This document shows, one piece after another, positions 60,973 through 64,000 of a DNA stretch of 64,000 bases. A program made the position numbers and the translations under genes. Source of the stretch: Parapedobacter sp. SGR-10 (GTDB lineage Bacteria > Bacteroidota > Bacteroidia > Sphingobacteriales > Sphingobacteriaceae); contig NZ_JAAJTJ010000002.1 of assembly GCF_011030405.1 (NCBI RefSeq), positions 1 through 64,000 of the forward strand, read 5' to 3'. Each line of letters begins with the position of its first letter. Position 1 is the first letter of the stretch. The notes below the pieces were generated by a model that ran no database searches, was not told the DNA's origin, and saw only the letters and a program-made list of their open reading frames with translations.

Positions 60973-63621
60973 TTATTTTACCTCAAATTCGATTAGTTTC
61001 CGTCCTATTCGTCCGGAGAGGTCTATTCCTTCTAGCAGGATCAGGTATTTGCCCCCTTCATCTGAAGTAAAGAAATCGAATTTTGTTTTGCCTTTGTTGT
61101 CGGATACCAAGCCGGGTTCCCAATGGATCGTCGTGCGCAGATCACGGGAGAGCTTGACGGCATCGTCTACATCATATTGTGGTTTGTAGAATGTCTTTGT
61201 TGCCGATATTCCTTGCGGTTGTATGGTCAATATTCCTCGCGGGACAAAACTACGCATGGCTGATGCCCCTGTTTTGGAGGTCAATATGAGCAAACCATTT
61301 CCGCCATTCATACCGTATATAGCTGTATAGTTGACATTGCGCAGCACTTCTATACTTTCTATATCCATTACGTTGATCATGGAGATTTCTTCCGGCTCGA
61401 TAAACATGCCATCCAGTACGACCTGCATAGGTACATTGCCTCTGGTATTGTAAGGAGCCCCCCCCTGCCAAGTCACCCCCATCAGTCGACCCGCGAGACA
61501 CATTTCCAATGTGGGACAGGTGGAGAGTTCTTCAGCGGTAATGACTTGGTCCGCGTTGCCGGGGCCGTTCAGGTTGCTGGAGTTGTCTGCTACTTTTTTC
61601 TGCGCGGTAGCCGTGACTACTACCTCCTCGATGACAATGCTCTTTTCCATCAGCCCACCTTGTTCCAATTGGGCAAAAAATTGTTTGGATTGTCTGATCT
61701 GTTCCAGAAAGCGGCTATTGACATCATTGATTTCCAAAGGAGCATTGCGGTTGGCCAAGACCGGTGCACTGCTCTTGGTATCCATGATGATATCGATATT
61801 TCTTTTGTCTTTTTGGGTACGGGCTGAAACCAAAAACTTGATGCTGTCTGGAAACAATAAGTAACCGAAATCAAAATAACCTTCTTCATTGGACGTGGTA
61901 TCCAAAAAGTCCATAAAATTTTTGGTGGAGATCAATTGGACCTTTGCATTGGGCTCTGCCGCCTTACGCCCTAGTTTTTTGGTGTATCCTGCTAACTTTA
62001 TTCCTTTTTCGGCTTCAAACTTGGGTTTGGTTTGTAGGCCAATGCTATCCCAATCTATGTTACGCCATCCTTGGGTCAGCATCAATTGATCCAGTTCATG
62101 CTCTTTTACTTTATCATCCTTAAAGTAATATCCGGGATTTTCGATAAAGCCTTTCAAATCCGTGCTCAGTAGCAAAGCGCTTAAAATATTGGGAGCGCCT
62201 TGGTAATCATCCTTTATCTTGGAAAGATTCAATACACTGGCCGATAGCGCAGATAGGCGGATACTGTCCTGGTTGGTCCCGGCCTCGATATTGACCTGAA
62301 CACGATCCCTGGTCTTATAGTTGGCTTTGTCCAATGAAATTGCCAAAGGGAGGTTATCACCCTCTTGGTAATTGAATACAACACGCTCTACAACAGGTTC
62401 GAATTGGCTGTTGAGGATACTTATCGTAATAACACCAGTCGGCAGCTTTGCCCTATCTACGTTGAACACCAGCTCATTTTTGCTTGCCTTTTGTTTGGAG
62501 ACAAAATATACCTGTCCCAGATGATGCACGACAAAATAGAGCTCTTTTTGATCCATGTATTGATTGGAAACATTGATCTGGCTGACTATGCGTTGCTTGT
62601 TTTTTGTATTCACAATAATAGAATAGCCCTCAGAAACAATCTCCGGGAGGATGACATCTTGTGTTGTTCCGTCGTCAAAGGTAGCTGTGGCAGAGATCGG
62701 CATGTTGTCTCCAACAAAGATGTAGGAGGATCCCATACCCAACTCGTTGGTCTCAATGAATGCCAAAGTATCGGTCGGCGATTTTATCAAAACCTTGGAT
62801 TTGACGCCTAGCCCTTGTGGGTTGATGGATTTGACGGCAATATTGTTCAGGTTTCCGGCTAGGATCTTTCCTCCTTCGGCCAATAATTGTACACTGTTTT
62901 TGGCTACGGCTGGGGCAGGCCTTATGATTTTGTTGACAGTCATTTTCTCCAGGTTTTCAAAACGTAGTTTGATTAATGCCCCTTGGTGTTTTTTGTCAAC
63001 TTCAATCTTCAATATGCCCTCTTCGTTCGTGTTTGTTCGTTTCCGGCTTACACTTTCTCCATCTTTGATCAGTTCGTAGCGAACGGGGATCTTGCTTAGC
63101 GGAACTCCGCTCAGACTTTTGAGCGAAATGGTGTAGATATCCTCTTTTTCTGCATAGGATACAGCTGTCTCGGTCTGAATGTTGTCTGCCCGACCGTTGC
63201 TAATCTGTATGGTGCGGTCGTAAAAATAGCTGTCATCGTAATTGCGCATCCAATTCGTATAGGCACGCAAGCGATAAGATCCTGCTGTCAATGTATCGAT
63301 AAGGGATATATCGCCTATACCTATCCCGTTGATGAGCGGTATCTTTTGGCTACTGAAAACTCTACCGGACGGGTCTATCAGTTCTACATAGCCTAGATTG
63401 CTCAAGTTGGAAAATAGGTTTTGGATACCTATAGTAGCGTAAGCTTTGAACCAGATAGTCTCTCCGGCCGTGTACGAAAATTTGTCCAGGTGCAGGTATA
63501 TTTTTTCCTGTGGATTGTGCTCAGCGGTGTGCGAGACTTTCGCTAAAACTTCTTGGATATCTTGACCTTGTGTCTGTTGGAAGCAGAATATTATAAACAG
63601 AATATAAAAGGCTCTTTTCAT
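60973..63621 (-). CDS. Large MG2-type protein with TonB-receptor plug domain
   Basis: An 882-residue exported protein (signal MKRAFYILFIIFCFQQTQGQ). The N-terminus (EKIYLHLDKFSYTAGETIWFKAYA, about 40-63) is a macroglobulin MG2-like repeat. A TonB plug-like domain lies at about 680-790 (AEELSTCPTLEMCLAGRLMGV ... YNTRGNVPMQVVLDGMFIEPEEISMINVMDIESIEVLRN). No beta-barrel follows: only about 90 residues remain. This MG2-plus-plug layout is common in Bacteroidota and is not a transporter itself. Role unknown, probably envelope or surface. Confidence 0.82.
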   Translation of the reverse strand: MKRAFYILFIIFCFQQTQGQDIQEVLAKVSHTAEHNPQEKIYLHLDKFSYTAGETIWFKAYATIGIQNLFSNLSNLGYVELIDPSGRVFSSQKIPLINGIGIGDISLIDTLTAGSYRLRAYTNWMRNYDDSYFYDRTIQISNGRADNIQTETAVSYAEKEDIYTISLKSLSGVPLSKIPVRYELIKDGESVSRKRTNTNEEGILKIEVDKKHQGALIKLRFENLEKMTVNKIIRPAPAVAKNSVQLLAEGGKILAGNLNNIAVKSINPQGLGVKSKVLIKSPTDTLAFIETNELGMGSSYIFVGDNMPISATATFDDGTTQDVILPEIVSEGYSIIVNTKNKQRIVSQINVSNQYMDQKELYFVVHHLGQVYFVSKQKASKNELVFNVDRAKLPTGVITISILNSQFEPVVERVVFNYQEGDNLPLAISLDKANYKTRDRVQVNIEAGTNQDSIRLSALSASVLNLSKIKDDYQGAPNILSALLLSTDLKGFIENPGYYFKDDKVKEHELDQLMLTQGWRNIDWDSIGLQTKPKFEAEKGIKLAGYTKKLGRKAAEPNAKVQLISTKNFMDFLDTTSNEEGYFDFGYLLFPDSIKFLVSARTQKDKRNIDIIMDTKSSAPVLANRNAPLEINDVNSRFLEQIRQSKQFFAQLEQGGLMEKSIVIEEVVVTATAQKKVADNSSNLNGPGNADQVITAEELSTCPTLEMCLAGRLMGVTWQGGAPYNTRGNVPMQVVLDGMFIEPEEISMINVMDIESIEVLRNVNYTAIYGMNGGNGLLILTSKTGASAMRSFVPRGILTIQPQGISATKTFYKPQYDVDDAVKLSRDLRTTIHWEPGLVSDNKGKTKFDFFTSDEGGKYLILLEGIDLSGRIGRKLIEFEVK

Positions 63622-64000
63622 GTATCTTTATGCTGAAACGTTTTATTGCTAAGGAAAGTTAAAAAATATTTATATCAAAATGCTTTTTTAATTTAAAAAT
63701 TTATTTTTCCAGTGTAAAAATCTTTGGGAGATGAGTGTATATTTTGAAGCATAAGTGATATAATATCAGTATTTTACTGACCCTGGCAGGTTGTGGGTTT
63801 ATCATTTGCCGGATGATAATTTTTCTCAAACATCCGACTTTATCGAGTCAACTATAATATGACTATTACTCTTAATTGACTATTGAATTTTCCAGATTCT
63901 CTAAACACTAAAAATAATCTTTTGAAAAAACTTAAAATATATCGTTGTACAAGATGATTTTTTGCGATTGGGCATGCGTGAATTCGAAGCATTTTATCTA
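63622..64000. other. AT-rich end of window
   Basis: About 380 bases upstream of the MG2 gene with no supported gene. It probably contains its promoter and the start of a neighbour beyond the edge. Confidence 0.4.

Noticed and set aside
1..64000. CRISPR array, prophage, transposon, tRNA or rRNA genes
   Set aside because: No spaced direct repeats, integrase, transposase, or rRNA/tRNA-like sequence was seen on reading.

Overview
The window looks like chromosomal DNA of a Bacteroidota species, most likely of the family Sphingobacteriaceae (Sphingobacterium/Pedobacter-like). The signs are a GldH gliding lipoprotein, the DUF4295 mini-gene after rpmB-rpmG, an L33 without zinc-ribbon cysteines, SusC-like TonB-plug architecture, a PSP1/RicT protein in a non-sporulating setting, DUF4861 between kduI and kduD, and very weak Shine-Dalgarno signals. 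I saw no tRNA, rRNA, phage, insertion sequence or CRISPR array. Most of the window is core housekeeping sequence.

Layout. 0-3.4 kb: CsbD-like stress protein and a kduI-DUF4861-kduD unsaturated-uronate cluster. 3.5-5.6 kb: yicC-gmk-nadD operon (minus). 5.66-8.5 kb: a TPP riboswitch followed by four overlapping genes (SAM methyltransferase, HypE/PurM-like protein, degenerate ThiE-like protein, Trm112-like protein). This is the most unusual unit of the window. 8.6-16.9 kb: DedA, dnaN, then a plus-strand run of clamp-loader delta', RicT, GldH, LpxK, two small secreted paralogues and GcvT. 17-29.3 kb: mostly minus-strand genes, including glutamate dehydrogenase, a rhodanese, an aspartate-dehydrogenase-like protein (plus), a degenerate thiamine-pyrophosphokinase-like protein, M20 amidohydrolase, SPOR protein and SecA. 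29.5-36.5 kb: a leucine/ketone-body catabolic block (acyl-CoA dehydrogenase, HMG-CoA lyase, acyl-CoA carboxylase beta, acetoacetate-CoA ligase) with ornithine aminotransferase. 37-41.2 kb: thiL and the divergent nadA/nadB pair.

The roughly 470-bp AT-rich gap between nadA and nadB carries DnaA-box-like 9-mers. Base composition of the plus strand changes from C-rich to G-rich across it, even when only plus-strand genes are compared. Two near-consensus parS sites lie 6 kb further on, just upstream of mnmG. Together these point to the chromosomal replication origin at about 39.2-39.5 kb. The right part (41-64 kb) holds a gamma-carbonic-anhydrase-like protein, a Big_5 lipoprotein, mnmG, an ABC-F ATPase, a SIMPL protein, a cold-shock protein, DUF805 twins, recO, rpmB-rpmG-DUF4295-ftsY-rimO, a conserved protein of unknown function, Nudix hydrolase, phosphosugar mutase, enoyl-CoA hydratase, a lone ExbD and a large MG2/TonB-plug protein.

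Thiamine is a recurring theme: a riboswitch, a canonical ThiL elsewhere, a ThiE-like protein that has lost its pyrophosphate-binding residues and a TPK-like protein with a degraded active site. NAD synthesis recurs too (nadD, nadA, nadB, and a NadX-like protein). All function calls rest on motif recognition by eye; no database search was run.
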